Assembly (NCBI GenBank): GCA_017302835.1
Contig: JAFLCC010000001.1
Location: forward strand, 186,001 to 250,000
Direction of reading: 5' to 3'
Source: Deltaproteobacteria bacterium
GTDB taxonomy: Bacteria; Bdellovibrionota; Bdellovibrionia; Bdellovibrionales; Bdellovibrionaceae
Length of the DNA stretch: 64,000 nucleotides
A program made the translations under genes and the position numbers. The notes beneath the pieces are model-generated. The model did not search any database. It was not told the DNA's origin and worked only from the letters and a program-made list of their open reading frames with translations. Below, piece by piece: positions 38,731-47,536 of the stretch. Position 1 is the first letter of the stretch, and the number at the start of each line of letters is the position of its first letter.

Positions 38731-40260
38731 TTATTTCTTCTGATTTACTTGGAAGATAGATTTAAATTCAATCAATGCATCCTGAAGTAGCTTTTCGTTA
38801 TCCTTTGTAAGTTCTTTTTTCTCAGAAACTGATTTTAATATCCCTGAATGTTTGTGTTTTACAAATTCAAGCATTTCTTTTTCATATCTTCTCACTTCAA
38901 TTTCTGGATATTCATCTAGAAATCCATTGGTAGCTGCATAAATTGATAAAACCTGATCTTCAACTTTTAATGGTTGGTACTGACCTTGTTTCAACAATTC
39001 AACAAGTCTTCTTCCTCTGGCAAGTTGTCGTTGAGAAGCTTTGTCCAGATCAGATGCAAAAGCCGCAAAAGCTTCAAGGGCTCTGTATTGTGCTAATTCT
39101 AGTTTTATAGTTCCCGCAATTTTTTTCATTGCTTTGATTTGGGCAGCCCCACCAACCCTGGACACCGACTTACCAACCGAAATAGCTGGACGGACTCCTT
39201 TATAAAATAAATCCGTCTCAAGAAAAATTTGACCATCGGTAATTGAAATTACATTCGTTGGGATATATGCAGAAATATCTCCTGCCTGAGTTTCAATGAT
39301 GGGAAGTGCGGTCAACGAACCTGCACCTTTGTCATCCGATAACTTGGCCGCTCTTTCAAGCAATCGAGAGTGAAGATAAAACACATCCCCAGGGTAAGCC
39401 TCTCTACCTGGAGGTCTTCTTAATAACAATGATAATTGACGATAGGCCTGAGCTTGTTTAGTTAAATCATCATAAATAATTAAAGCATGTCGACCCGTGT
39501 CTCTGAAGTATTCAGCCATAGCTGTTCCAGAATACGCTGCCAAAAACTGAAGAGGAGCTGCATCTGATGCGTTTGCCGCAATAACCGTAGTATATTCCAA
39601 TGATCCCGCTGCTCGCAGTTTTTCTACCACCAAAGCAACGGTTGATTGTTTCTGCCCAATTGCCACATAAAAACACTGAACGTTTAGTCCTTTTTGATTA
39701 ATAATCGTATCAATCGCAATCGCCGTTTTTCCCGTTTGTCTATCGCCAATGATAAGCTCTCTTTGTCCTCTTCCAATGGGGATCATTGAGTCAATAGCTT
39801 TGATGCCCGTTTGCAAAGGTTCATGAACGGGTTGTCTATAAACAATTCCAGGAGCTTTTAACTCAACAACTCGCGAGTGAGGAGTATTCAAAGGACCCCT
39901 TCCATCGATCGGATTTCCAAGCGCATCGACAACCCTTCCCAAAAGGGCTTCGCCTACGGGAACCTCCACAATCTTTTTCGTCCTTTTAACTGTGTCGCCT
40001 TCCTTGATATATCTATCTTCACCAAATATAACGACACCAACATAACCTTCTTCTAAATTTAGTACCATTCCTTGAACGCCACTGCTGAACTCAACAAGCT
40101 CACCAGCCTGCACATTTTCTAATCCATAAACCCTGGCAACACCATCTCCAACAGAAAGAACACTTCCAGCTTCGCTAACTTCTATTTTTTTTGAGAATTG
40201 ATTTATTTGCTCCTTAAGAACTCTGCTAATTTCATCGGCTCTAACCTGATTCATATCCAT
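38731..40260 (-). CDS. atpA: ATP synthase alpha subunit
   Basis: This non-catalytic nucleotide-binding F1 subunit has 509 residues. [15 protein letters not shown] is the P-loop, and the signature [17 protein letters not shown] is intact. GGAG nine bases upstream supports ATG 40260. It lies between atpH and atpG. Confidence 0.98.
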   Translation of the reverse strand: MDMNQVRADEISRVLKEQINQFSKKIEVSEAGSVLSVGDGVARVYGLENVQAGELVEFSSGVQGMVLNLEEGYVGVVIFGEDRYIKEGDTVKRTKKIVEVPVGEALLGRVVDALGNPIDGRGPLNTPHSRVVELKAPGIVYRQPVHEPLQTGIKAIDSMIPIGRGQRELIIGDRQTGKTAIAIDTIINQKGLNVQCFYVAIGQKQSTVALVVEKLRAAGSLEYTTVIAANASDAAPLQFLAAYSGTAMAEYFRDTGRHALIIYDDLTKQAQAYRQLSLLLRRPPGREAYPGDVFYLHSRLLERAAKLSDDKGAGSLTALPIIETQAGDISAYIPTNVISITDGQIFLETDLFYKGVRPAISVGKSVSRVGGAAQIKAMKKIAGTIKLELAQYRALEAFAAFASDLDKASQRQLARGRRLVELLKQGQYQPLKVEDQVLSIYAATNGFLDEYPEIEVRRYEKEMLEFVKHKHSGILKSVSEKKELTKDNEKLLQDALIEFKSIFQVNQKK

Positions 40261-40277
40261 TGTAACTTGCTCCTAAA

Positions 40278-40817
40278 TTAGTGATTTAATAATTTTTCAT
40301 TTAATTTTTTTAATTGCGTGTCAAGACTATCATCAAAAGTCCATCCACCAACTCTTGCTATCACACCCGCAATCATCGAAGGGTCCTCACTTGCTGATAA
40401 CACAATTTTTTTCTTAAGTACTTGAGTTATTTTACTTTCTAATAAGGCCAAAGATTCCTTCGAAAGGGGTTTGGCGGAAGTAACAAATCCTCTCGTAACC
40501 CCATTGTTTTCATCTACAATAGCCTCAAAAACTTTTACAATCTCAGGAAGCAAGGACATCCTTTTTCGGTCCAATAGAAGATTAAAAAAGGAACTGAGCT
40601 CTGGGGCGAAACTGGTGTCAGAAAAAATTTTATTAATCGCTTGTTTCTTGACGGACAAGGACACGTTAGGGTTGTTAATAAATTCTTTTACTTCTTTTTT
40701 TTCCAAAGCAAAGTTAATTGTTCTTAATTGATCAAATATTTTTTCTTGTGAATTACTTTCTTTGCTTATGGCAAAAAGAGATTTTGCATATCTTTTGGAA
40801 AGATCAACTTTACTCAT
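40278..40817 (-). CDS. atpH: ATP synthase delta subunit
   Basis: The delta subunit links the peripheral stalk to the top of F1. The 179-residue protein has the N-terminal helical bundle (LSKRYAKSLFAISKE) and the C-terminal signature IAGVIARVGGWTFDDSLD. Its start overlaps the end of the upstream b-subunit gene by 4 bp. Confidence 0.95.
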   Translation of the reverse strand: MSKVDLSKRYAKSLFAISKESNSQEKIFDQLRTINFALEKKEVKEFINNPNVSLSVKKQAINKIFSDTSFAPELSSFFNLLLDRKRMSLLPEIVKVFEAIVDENNGVTRGFVTSAKPLSKESLALLESKITQVLKKKIVLSASEDPSMIAGVIARVGGWTFDDSLDTQLKKLNEKLLNH

Positions 40818-41437
40818 GGATTTGTCGCCTCAATATTTTTATTAAAATCGGATTGCAATCTCAAATGGTCTTGCGCCCCAATATCTTTTGTTAGAAGACC
40901 TTTAGCCAATACTATGGAATCCAGCACAAGCTTCTTCTGCACCGATTGATAGGCTTTTTGCGCTTCAATTTTAATTGATAGCAAAGTCTCTAATCCAATT
41001 TTGTGGGCAGACTCCTCGGCCTCTTTTATAATATTTTTTTTCATTTCCATAGCTTCTAGTCTGGCCCTAGCTATACTTTCATCGGAGCTGTTTTGCAATA
41101 TCTCCAGTCGATGTTTAATATCGTGATATTCTTTTTCAGCCTCAAGATAAATAGCTTTAGACTTTTCCGCCTGACTTAAATAGTCTTTTTGTTTTTGGTC
41201 GAAATAATTTTTTATTGGAATTTTTGTATACTTATAAATGATTAAAAACAAAACTCCAAGATTAAAAAATTGCCAAAGAATAACAGATGGAATTTCATTT
41301 GAGTGAGCTCCCGTGTTGGCTTCTGCGAAACTATACCCACTTAAAAAAAATAAATAAAAACCCAAACTCTTCACTGTTAATTTTATTGTTAAATAACTTT
41401 TATTATTCATTCTATTGTTTATATCAATGTTCGTCAT
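40814..41437 (-). CDS. atpF: ATP synthase b subunit (second stator subunit, with N-terminal extension)
   Basis: The peripheral-stalk subunit has 207 residues. After a signal-peptide-like extension (GFYLFFLSGYSFAEA) comes the membrane helix (VILWQFFNLGVLFLIIYKY) and a long charged coiled coil (DQKQKDYLSQAEKSKAIYLE). The extension suggests the N-terminus may be exported or cleaved, as in some b subunits with an extra hydrophobic stretch. It starts at TAATG, overlapping the b' stop by 1 bp. Confidence 0.9.
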   Translation of the reverse strand: MTNIDINNRMNNKSYLTIKLTVKSLGFYLFFLSGYSFAEANTGAHSNEIPSVILWQFFNLGVLFLIIYKYTKIPIKNYFDQKQKDYLSQAEKSKAIYLEAEKEYHDIKHRLEILQNSSDESIARARLEAMEMKKNIIKEAEESAHKIGLETLLSIKIEAQKAYQSVQKKLVLDSIVLAKGLLTKDIGAQDHLRLQSDFNKNIEATNP

Positions 41438-41865
41438 TATTTGCCCAACATCTTATTGGTTATAGCTAGGACAATTCCTGGCTTAAGAGTCTCTAGATCT
41501 TTTTGAATTTTTCCAACTTCATCTTCATTAGTTTTTCGGTTTTTTTCAATCAGCTGTCTTGCCTCTTCTCTGGCTCTGTTAATGATTTTATCATACTCAT
41601 TAGTGGCCTCTGCTTTAACAACCTTATAAATTTCAGAGATAACCGAGTGAATTTCTCTCGCTTTTACTGAATATTCCGAGTGCAATTCTATAGATTTTCT
41701 ACCAATTTCATCTGCTATTTCAGCGCTCCCCAAAGTGCGCTTTTGTCTTTCTAGAAGAGCTTTTGTAAAGGGTTCATAAACTAGTTTAATAAGCGCAAAA
41801 AATGTAATTATAAATATAGCAAATTGAATCAATGACGTCGAATTTATACCCAACTGATTTAGCAT
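41437..41865 (-). CDS. ATP synthase b' subunit (first stator subunit)
   Basis: The 142-residue protein has one N-terminal membrane helix (SLIQFAIFIITFFALIKLVY) and a charged coiled coil containing LLERQKRTLGSAEIAD. Together with the next gene it makes a b/b' heterodimeric stalk, as in photosynthetic and some deltaproteobacterial synthases. It is the first gene of the F1 operon, 113 bp after the bactofilin gene. Confidence 0.9.
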   Translation of the reverse strand: MLNQLGINSTSLIQFAIFIITFFALIKLVYEPFTKALLERQKRTLGSAEIADEIGRKSIELHSEYSVKAREIHSVISEIYKVVKAEATNEYDKIINRAREEARQLIEKNRKTNEDEVGKIQKDLETLKPGIVLAITNKMLGK

Positions 41866-41978
41866 GCATTTTTCCTATAAAATTAGGGATTAACGTTTTG
41901 TTTGCATTGCTGAGATATCATCTTTAAAATTATTTTGCAAAAATTATTTTTGTAGAATTATATCAATTTCTATCCGTA

Positions 41979-42329
41979 TTATGTGGCGGGCATATAAGAG
42001 GCGCCTTCAAAAACAACACCTTCATCAATTCTTAAACTTGGCGATGTGACCGTCCCTCTAAAAATTGTTGGTGGATGCATGACCACCCTTTTTCTTGCAA
42101 AAACATTTCCTTCAACTTTACCACTTATTATAATTGTGTCTGCTTCAATTTGTGCGGTAACCTCAGCGCCTTCACATATAACCAAAGTATCATTAGTGAA
42201 AATTTCTCCCTTAAATACTCCACCTATCTGAACTGTCCCTTCAAAGGCAAGTTTTCCCTCGAAAGAGGCCCCTTTATCTAGAATTGCTGTTACCTGTTGG
42301 CTATTTGTTGTTTGTTCTATAGTTGACAT
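41979..42329 (-). CDS. Bactofilin
   Basis: This 116-residue polymer-forming cytoskeletal protein is made almost wholly of the right-handed beta-helix bactofilin domain (GKLAFEGTVQIGGVFKGEI; VEGNVFARKRVVMHPP; FRGTVTSPSLRIDEGVVFEG). Its start lies inside the end of parB (13-bp overlap), so it is translationally coupled to parAB. In Myxococcus, bactofilins scaffold the ParAB machinery, which makes a segregation role plausible here. Confidence 0.93.
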   Translation of the reverse strand: MSTIEQTTNSQQVTAILDKGASFEGKLAFEGTVQIGGVFKGEIFTNDTLVICEGAEVTAQIEADTIIISGKVEGNVFARKRVVMHPPTIFRGTVTSPSLRIDEGVVFEGASYMPAT

Positions 42330-43381
42330 CCTGCTTTTAGCTTATCAATAATTCCCGTGAGTTCCTCATCTGAATAAAAATAGATACTCAGTTTTCCTTT
42401 TGTCCCATTGTAATCAATATTTACCTTTGTTCCAAGAAGCTTTTGCATCTCTTCTCCTAGACCGTTTATCAGTCGATCAGACAAGGAAGATTGCAATAAC
42501 GTATTGTCTTTACTCTCTGATTTATTTTCTGGAGATTTCATTGCTAATTTTTCAAGCTTTCGGACGCTTATTTTTTCATTTTTACATAAATCTGCCAATT
42601 CAATTTGTCTATTTTTGTCCACAACACTTAACAAAATTTTTGCATGACCAACTGAAATATCTGAATTTTCTATATATTTTCTAATCTCTATCGGTAATGC
42701 CAAAAGCCTGATGGCATTACTTACGGAAGACCTGTCTTTGCCGACCTTTTCAGCAATTTGTTGATGAGATAATGAGAACTCATTTATAAGGCGCGAGTAA
42801 CCTTCTGCCTCTTCTATAGGACTAAGATCTTCTCTTTGAATATTTTCAACAATAGACAATTCAAGGGTTTCTTTGTCGGTGTAGTTCTTAATCAATACAG
42901 GAACCTCATGAAGTCCTGCCGCTTGAGCCGCTCTCCAGCGCCGCTCTCCAGCTATAATTTCAAAACCCTCATCTTTTTTTCTGACAATAATGGGTTGTAA
43001 GATTCCACTTTGTTTTATTGATAAAGACAATTCTTCAATTTTTTCTTTATTAAATGTCTTTCTTGGTTGGTAGGCTCCCGGTTTTAGTTTTTCTACACTT
43101 ACCTTCCAAACCTTACCGTCCGTATTAAGTCCCTGGATAGCCACGGAGTCTTTGGATATTCTATTTGTTTCAATTTTATTCTGTTCTTCTGAGTTTTGAA
43201 TACCCAACCGAGCTGAAATAGCTCTTTTTTTTGATTCATTGTGATTTTGATGACTACTCAACTCTTTGTGACTATCCAATCTGGATAGTCCACTTGATAG
43301 TCCACCTGAACCATCTCCAAGCAAAGACCCCAATCCTCTTCCTAATCCTCTTTTTTTAGAATCAGCATTTAAATCAGACAC
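42317..43381 (-). CDS. parB: Chromosome partitioning protein ParB
   Basis: ParB is a CTP-dependent clamp that loads at parS and spreads on DNA near the origin. The 354-residue protein has an N-terminal basic leader (KKRGLGRGLGSLLG, the ParA-activating type), the CTP-binding motifs GERRWRAAQAAG and ENIQREDLSPIEEA, the helix-turn-helix HQQIAEKVGKDRSSVSNAI, and a C-terminal dimer domain. It overlaps the parA end by 8 bp. Three parS sites lie 0.9-1.5 kb upstream. Confidence 0.97.
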   Translation of the reverse strand: MSDLNADSKKRGLGRGLGSLLGDGSGGLSSGLSRLDSHKELSSHQNHNESKKRAISARLGIQNSEEQNKIETNRISKDSVAIQGLNTDGKVWKVSVEKLKPGAYQPRKTFNKEKIEELSLSIKQSGILQPIIVRKKDEGFEIIAGERRWRAAQAAGLHEVPVLIKNYTDKETLELSIVENIQREDLSPIEEAEGYSRLINEFSLSHQQIAEKVGKDRSSVSNAIRLLALPIEIRKYIENSDISVGHAKILLSVVDKNRQIELADLCKNEKISVRKLEKLAMKSPENKSESKDNTLLQSSLSDRLINGLGEEMQKLLGTKVNIDYNGTKGKLSIYFYSDEELTGIIDKLKAGCQL

Positions 43382-44195
43382 TTAAATCACCAACCCCTTC
43401 TATTTCACGGTTTTTATGACTCTGAGCGTTGGCGTACTTGTTTAATACCTCTTTGGCCAGCTCTAAATATTTAATGGCACCTATCGATTTTCCATCATAA
43501 TCAAATATTGACTGCCCATGACTTGGAGCTTCGCTTAACCTTACGTTCCTTGGTATAATGGACTGAAATACTTTTTCTCCAAAATGGTTTTTGATTTCTG
43601 TCACTACTTGATGGCTTAGATTGTTCCTTGTATCAAACATAGTAAGGACGATTCCTTCAATGTGTAGCTCGTGGTTTAATGATTTTTTAATTAAACCGGC
43701 AGTATTCAAAAGTTGACTCAATCCCTCAAGAGCATAATATTCGCACTGCAGAGGAACTAAAAAACTATTGGCTGCGGTTAGCGCGTTTAGAGTTAATAGC
43801 CCTAAAGATGGTGGGCAATCTATAATAAAATAGTCAAAATGATCCGATATGGCCGCAATTGCTTGTTTTAATTTATATTCTCTTTGTGGGATATCTACCA
43901 ACTCAATTTCAGCACCAACCAAATCAGGATTTGCCGTAACAATAAACAAATTTGGATCTTTTGTCTTTAAAATGGTCTCGGCAATTGATTTTTCTCCAAT
44001 TAAAACATGATAAATATTGTTTTCTTGGCACTCATATTTTTTAATACCAAGACCACTGGACGCGTTTCCTTGTGGATCCATGTCTAAAAGTAATACTTTT
44101 TTACCAAGTAATGCCAGCGCGGAGGATAGGTTTACTGAAGTTGTTGTCTTACCCACCCCTCCTTTTTGATTTGCAATGCATATCGTTTTTGCCAT
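43374..44195 (-). CDS. parA: Chromosome partitioning ATPase ParA
   Basis: This 273-residue deviant-Walker ATPase moves ParB-parS complexes over the nucleoid. KGGVGKTTTSVNLSSALA is the deviant Walker A motif, and LLLDMDPQGNAS and FIIDCPPSLG are the following switch motifs. It is the first gene of the parA-parB-bactofilin run, with a parS site about 110 bp upstream of its start. Confidence 0.97.
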   Translation of the reverse strand: MAKTICIANQKGGVGKTTTSVNLSSALALLGKKVLLLDMDPQGNASSGLGIKKYECQENNIYHVLIGEKSIAETILKTKDPNLFIVTANPDLVGAEIELVDIPQREYKLKQAIAAISDHFDYFIIDCPPSLGLLTLNALTAANSFLVPLQCEYYALEGLSQLLNTAGLIKKSLNHELHIEGIVLTMFDTRNNLSHQVVTEIKNHFGEKVFQSIIPRNVRLSEAPSHGQSIFDYDGKSIGAIKYLELAKEVLNKYANAQSHKNREIEGVGDLSV

Positions 44196-44307
44196 TAATG
44201 TTCTCCAATGGAAGGAAATTGTAGTGCGAGTTAATTAAAGATATAAATTTCGCTTAATTCAACATTTTTTTTGTTTTTTCACTTATGCTTTGTGTCTTTT
44301 ATTCCGA

Positions 44308-44323
44308 TGTTCCACGTGGAACT
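44308..44323. other. parS site 1
   Basis: The perfect 14-bp palindrome GTTCCACGTGGAAC (44309-44322) matches the bacterial parS consensus core. It lies in the divergent gap between parA and the lipoprotein gene, so ParB bound here could also affect both promoters. Confidence 0.93.
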
Positions 44324-44338
44324 TGGTTTTAGGAAAAA

Positions 44339-44893
44339 ATGTATTTGAACTTTAATTTTTTTGTCACATTGAAACTTCTCTTGTGTTCCACGTGGAACAT
44401 CTTGATCCTTTTTTTTCTGATGTTTTTATTGGGCTGCAAGAAAGATGATCCGAATCCTGAGTTAAAAGACAAAATCTATCTAGATTTAGTAAATCAAGAA
44501 GCTATCGAGCTTAAAAAAATTGAGGATAGCGTGGCAAAAATTCAAGAAATATTAAAATCATTAGAAAAAAGTAAACCACAAACTGGGGACATCAAAAGAA
44601 ACACCATAAAACTTCATGATTTTGAAAATATAAAAATAAAACAGCAGCAGCAATTGAAAATGTGGAGAATTCTAAAATTTGAGCGTCTTAAGTATGTCAG
44701 AAAATCAAGGTTGGCCCTAGATGAAGATTCTTGGAATAAAACTTCAGAACATGAATTTGAAAAGTACTATGCAGAAAAAAAATTAATTCGATCTAAACCT
44801 TATTGGGATATTAAAGACAGATTCAAAGAAAGCGGCTATAAATTTGACCCTACTCTTTTGGGTGAAGGAATTAAAACAGAAGAAAAAAAATAA
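44339..44893 (+). CDS. Small lipoprotein of unknown function embedded in the parS cluster
   Basis: The 184-residue protein has a hydrophobic N-terminus and the lipobox LLGC (cysteine 33). The mature part is highly charged and helical (KKIEDSVAKIQEILKSLEKS) with Lys/Glu-rich segments. I recognise no family. AGGA four bases before ATG 44339 supports this start, which puts parS site 2 inside codons 16-21 of the signal peptide. The protein therefore carries the unusual stretch CSTWN in its hydrophobic core. The gene runs opposite to parA and is flanked by parS on both sides. Confidence 0.75.
   Translation: MYLNFNFFVTLKLLLCSTWNILILFFLMFLLGCKKDDPNPELKDKIYLDLVNQEAIELKKIEDSVAKIQEILKSLEKSKPQTGDIKRNTIKLHDFENIKIKQQQQLKMWRILKFERLKYVRKSRLALDEDSWNKTSEHEFEKYYAEKKLIRSKPYWDIKDRFKESGYKFDPTLLGEGIKTEEKK
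44384..44399. other. parS site 2, inside the lipoprotein coding region
   Basis: TGTTCCACGTGGAACA is a perfect 16-bp palindrome that fits the parS consensus fully. It is translated as Cys-Ser-Thr-Trp-Asn plus the first base of Ile within the predicted signal peptide of the lipoprotein gene. Confidence 0.95.
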
Positions 44894-44902
44894 AATATCT
44901 AA

Positions 44903-44918
44903 TGTTCCACGTGGAACA
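44903..44918. other. parS site 3
   Basis: TGTTCCACGTGGAACA, identical to site 2, fills the 25-bp gap between the convergent lipoprotein and rsmG genes and abuts the rsmG stop codon. Confidence 0.95.
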
Positions 44919-45581
44919 TTAAATCTTCGTAGTTGCAATAATTGCAAACTTAACAGGAACAACGGGAAGCCTATATTCTTTAACTAAAGCAGGTTCCCAA
45001 ATAGAGCAAAGTTGAATAGGAATCTCACTCACTTCCAGTCCCCACTGTTCGCTTTTCATATGAAAATAAGTGCCTTTTTTAGAAAAACACTTTCTAGCTA
45101 CAAGGATTGATTTAGAAATATTTGCTAATCCTCTTGATACTGCAAACTTCACAGAATCCTGTGGCAAATTTTCAATTGTAGAATTAATTGTAAAAACATT
45201 ATCTAGATGTAAATTAGAAATAACATGTTTCAAAAACTCAATCTTTCTGGCATCTGAATCAATCAAAGTAACCTTTAATTTTCTATTTAAAATTCCAAAA
45301 ACCAAACCAGGAAAACCATTTCCACTTCCAAAATCATAAATATGATCAATATGAGGAGAGTGCTCAGCGATAATGCGTTGGGCCATAATTGAATCAGAAA
45401 AATGAAGAGAATCTAAAAAGGGAATTGTCTTCGGTCCAACCAAATTAATTGTTTTGTTAAACTTAATAAGAATATCTGCATATAATTTCAATGCCGAAAT
45501 TGCCTTGTCCTCGATGTCGGGGAACCATTCTTTGATTTTCCAACTATAGGTTGAACTGTCTTCAACTGGATTTGTGCTCAT
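44919..45581 (-). CDS. rsmG: 16S rRNA (guanine-527 N7)-methyltransferase RsmG (GidB)
   Basis: RsmG uses S-adenosylmethionine to methylate G527 of 16S rRNA. The 220-residue protein has the SAM-binding motif DFGSGNGFPGLV and LIDSDARKIEFLKHV, with NLVGPKT in the N-terminal region. It lies 9 bp after mnmG, the usual neighbour. AAGGA precedes the ATG. Confidence 0.95.
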   Translation of the reverse strand: MSTNPVEDSSTYSWKIKEWFPDIEDKAISALKLYADILIKFNKTINLVGPKTIPFLDSLHFSDSIMAQRIIAEHSPHIDHIYDFGSGNGFPGLVFGILNRKLKVTLIDSDARKIEFLKHVISNLHLDNVFTINSTIENLPQDSVKFAVSRGLANISKSILVARKCFSKKGTYFHMKSEQWGLEVSEIPIQLCSIWEPALVKEYRLPVVPVKFAIIATTKI

Positions 45582-45590
45582 AATACATCC

Positions 45591-47489
45591 TTAAAGAATT
45601 TGATCAGACTTTTTTGAACCGTGTCCTTTAATATATATTACAATAGCTTGAATTGCGGAAGGATTAACACCACTTATGCGTTGAGCTTGGCCTAAAGTTA
45701 GTGGCTTAATTCGAGACAATTTTTCGATCTCTTCTCTCGATAATCCTTTAACCAAACTGTACTCAATATCCTTAGGAATTTGAAAATTTTCCGACAAAGC
45801 CATCTGATTGATTAATTCAAGTTGCCTTTTAATGTAACCAGAATACTTAATTTCAATTTCAATTGATTCTAAAATTGATGGTGATAACTTTAGATCTGGA
45901 AAAAACTCAAAGATAACATCATTAGAAATTTCAGGACGTCTCAGGAACTCTTCTAAGCTAATTGATTTCAATAATACCGATGTATTTAGTTTTCTCAATT
46001 TTTCTTGCGTTTCACCAGTCGGAGTTAAGCGAAAATTCTTAATATTTTCAATAGCTTGAGCTTTATTTTGTTTATCTCTTTGAATTTGATCTAACTCATT
46101 CCTACCAAGCAAACCAATATTTTTAGAACACTCATCTAACCTATCGTAAGTATTGTCTTCTCTTAAAACCAAACGATGTTCGGCTCTTGATGTGAACATC
46201 CTATAGGGTTCACTTGTACCCTTGGTAACTAAATCATCTATAAGAACTCCGATATAAGCTTGATCCCTTTTTAACACCAATGGCTCTTCACTTAAAATGC
46301 TTCTTGAGGCATTGATTCCAGCTATTAAACCTTGGGCTGCTGCCTCTTCGTAACCAGAAGTTCCATTAATTTGCCCAGCTAAAAACAAATTTCTAATAGG
46401 CCTTGATTCTAAACTGTGTTCAATCTGAGTTGGTTCAAAGTAGTCATACTCAACAGCATACCCATACCTAGCCACTTTAACATTTTCCAATCCAGGTATA
46501 GTTTGTAGAAACTCTTGCTGAATCCCCTCGGGTAAAGAAGTTGAAATACCCTGCAAATAAATTAAATCACTCTCTAAACTCTCTGGCTCTAAGAAGGTTT
46601 GGTGAGAATCCCTATCAGAAAATCGAGTAATTTTATCCTCAATACTTGGACAATATCTAGGCCCAATGCCTTCAATAATGCCACAAAACATTGGCGATTT
46701 ATCGAGGTTTTTCCTGATAATTTCATGAGTTTGTTCTGTCGTTCTGGACAAAAAACAAGTAACTTGTGGTAAGACTGGAAAATTTTTTGTTTTTAAGCTG
46801 AAGGGAAAAAACTTATTATCTCCATATTGAGGACTCGTTTTTGACCAATCAATAGAATCCTTCAAAAGTCTTGCTGGAGTGCCTGTTTTAAGTCTTTTAA
46901 CCGAAAATCCAAAATCTCGCAGCTGATCAGATAACCCGATCGAAGACTTATCCCCGATTCTCCCACCTGCAATTTGTTTCAATCCAAAGTGCATAACTCC
47001 ATTCATAAAAGTTCCTGTAGTCAAAATCACCCTCTTAGCATGAACAAAAGAATGATCTTCTAGAACAACCCCTTCACACAAATTACCATTGAGAATCAAA
47101 GATTTAACTTCTGATTCCAGAAGAGACAGGTTCTCTTGAGAGTCTAAAATTTCAATCATTCTTCTGGAATACTTAATCTTATCAGATTGAACCCTTGATC
47201 CTCGCACAGCAGGACCTCTAGATGAATTAAGCCTCTTAAATTGAAGACAGGTCTCATCAGCGACTTGGGCCATTTGACCACCAAGAACATCCAGCTCTCT
47301 GACCATATGTCCTTTGGCCAAACCACCAATACTCGGATTACAGCTCATGTATCCGATTCTGCTAAGATTTGATGTAACTAGCAACACCTTGTGCTGCAAT
47401 CTAGAGCAGGAAAGAGCTGCCTCAATCCCCGCATGGCCTCCGCCAACCACTATAATATCAAAATCACTTTTTCTTCTCATAGTTTTCAT
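45591..47489 (-). CDS. mnmG: tRNA uridine-5-carboxymethylaminomethyl modification enzyme MnmG (GidA)
   Basis: This FAD-dependent enzyme works with MnmE to modify U34 of certain tRNAs. The 632-residue protein has the dinucleotide-binding GGGHAGIEAALSCSR, the GidA signatures GPRYCPSIEDKI and AGQINGTSGYEEAAAQGLIA, and a helical C-terminus that binds MnmE. It lies between mnmE and rsmG on the same strand. Confidence 0.98.
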   Translation of the reverse strand: MKTMRRKSDFDIIVVGGGHAGIEAALSCSRLQHKVLLVTSNLSRIGYMSCNPSIGGLAKGHMVRELDVLGGQMAQVADETCLQFKRLNSSRGPAVRGSRVQSDKIKYSRRMIEILDSQENLSLLESEVKSLILNGNLCEGVVLEDHSFVHAKRVILTTGTFMNGVMHFGLKQIAGGRIGDKSSIGLSDQLRDFGFSVKRLKTGTPARLLKDSIDWSKTSPQYGDNKFFPFSLKTKNFPVLPQVTCFLSRTTEQTHEIIRKNLDKSPMFCGIIEGIGPRYCPSIEDKITRFSDRDSHQTFLEPESLESDLIYLQGISTSLPEGIQQEFLQTIPGLENVKVARYGYAVEYDYFEPTQIEHSLESRPIRNLFLAGQINGTSGYEEAAAQGLIAGINASRSILSEEPLVLKRDQAYIGVLIDDLVTKGTSEPYRMFTSRAEHRLVLREDNTYDRLDECSKNIGLLGRNELDQIQRDKQNKAQAIENIKNFRLTPTGETQEKLRKLNTSVLLKSISLEEFLRRPEISNDVIFEFFPDLKLSPSILESIEIEIKYSGYIKRQLELINQMALSENFQIPKDIEYSLVKGLSREEIEKLSRIKPLTLGQAQRISGVNPSAIQAIVIYIKGHGSKKSDQIL

Positions 47490-47536
47490 CTCATTGAAGT
47501 CAATTTTTAATGTTAATTATTGCAAAAATCCAGAGA

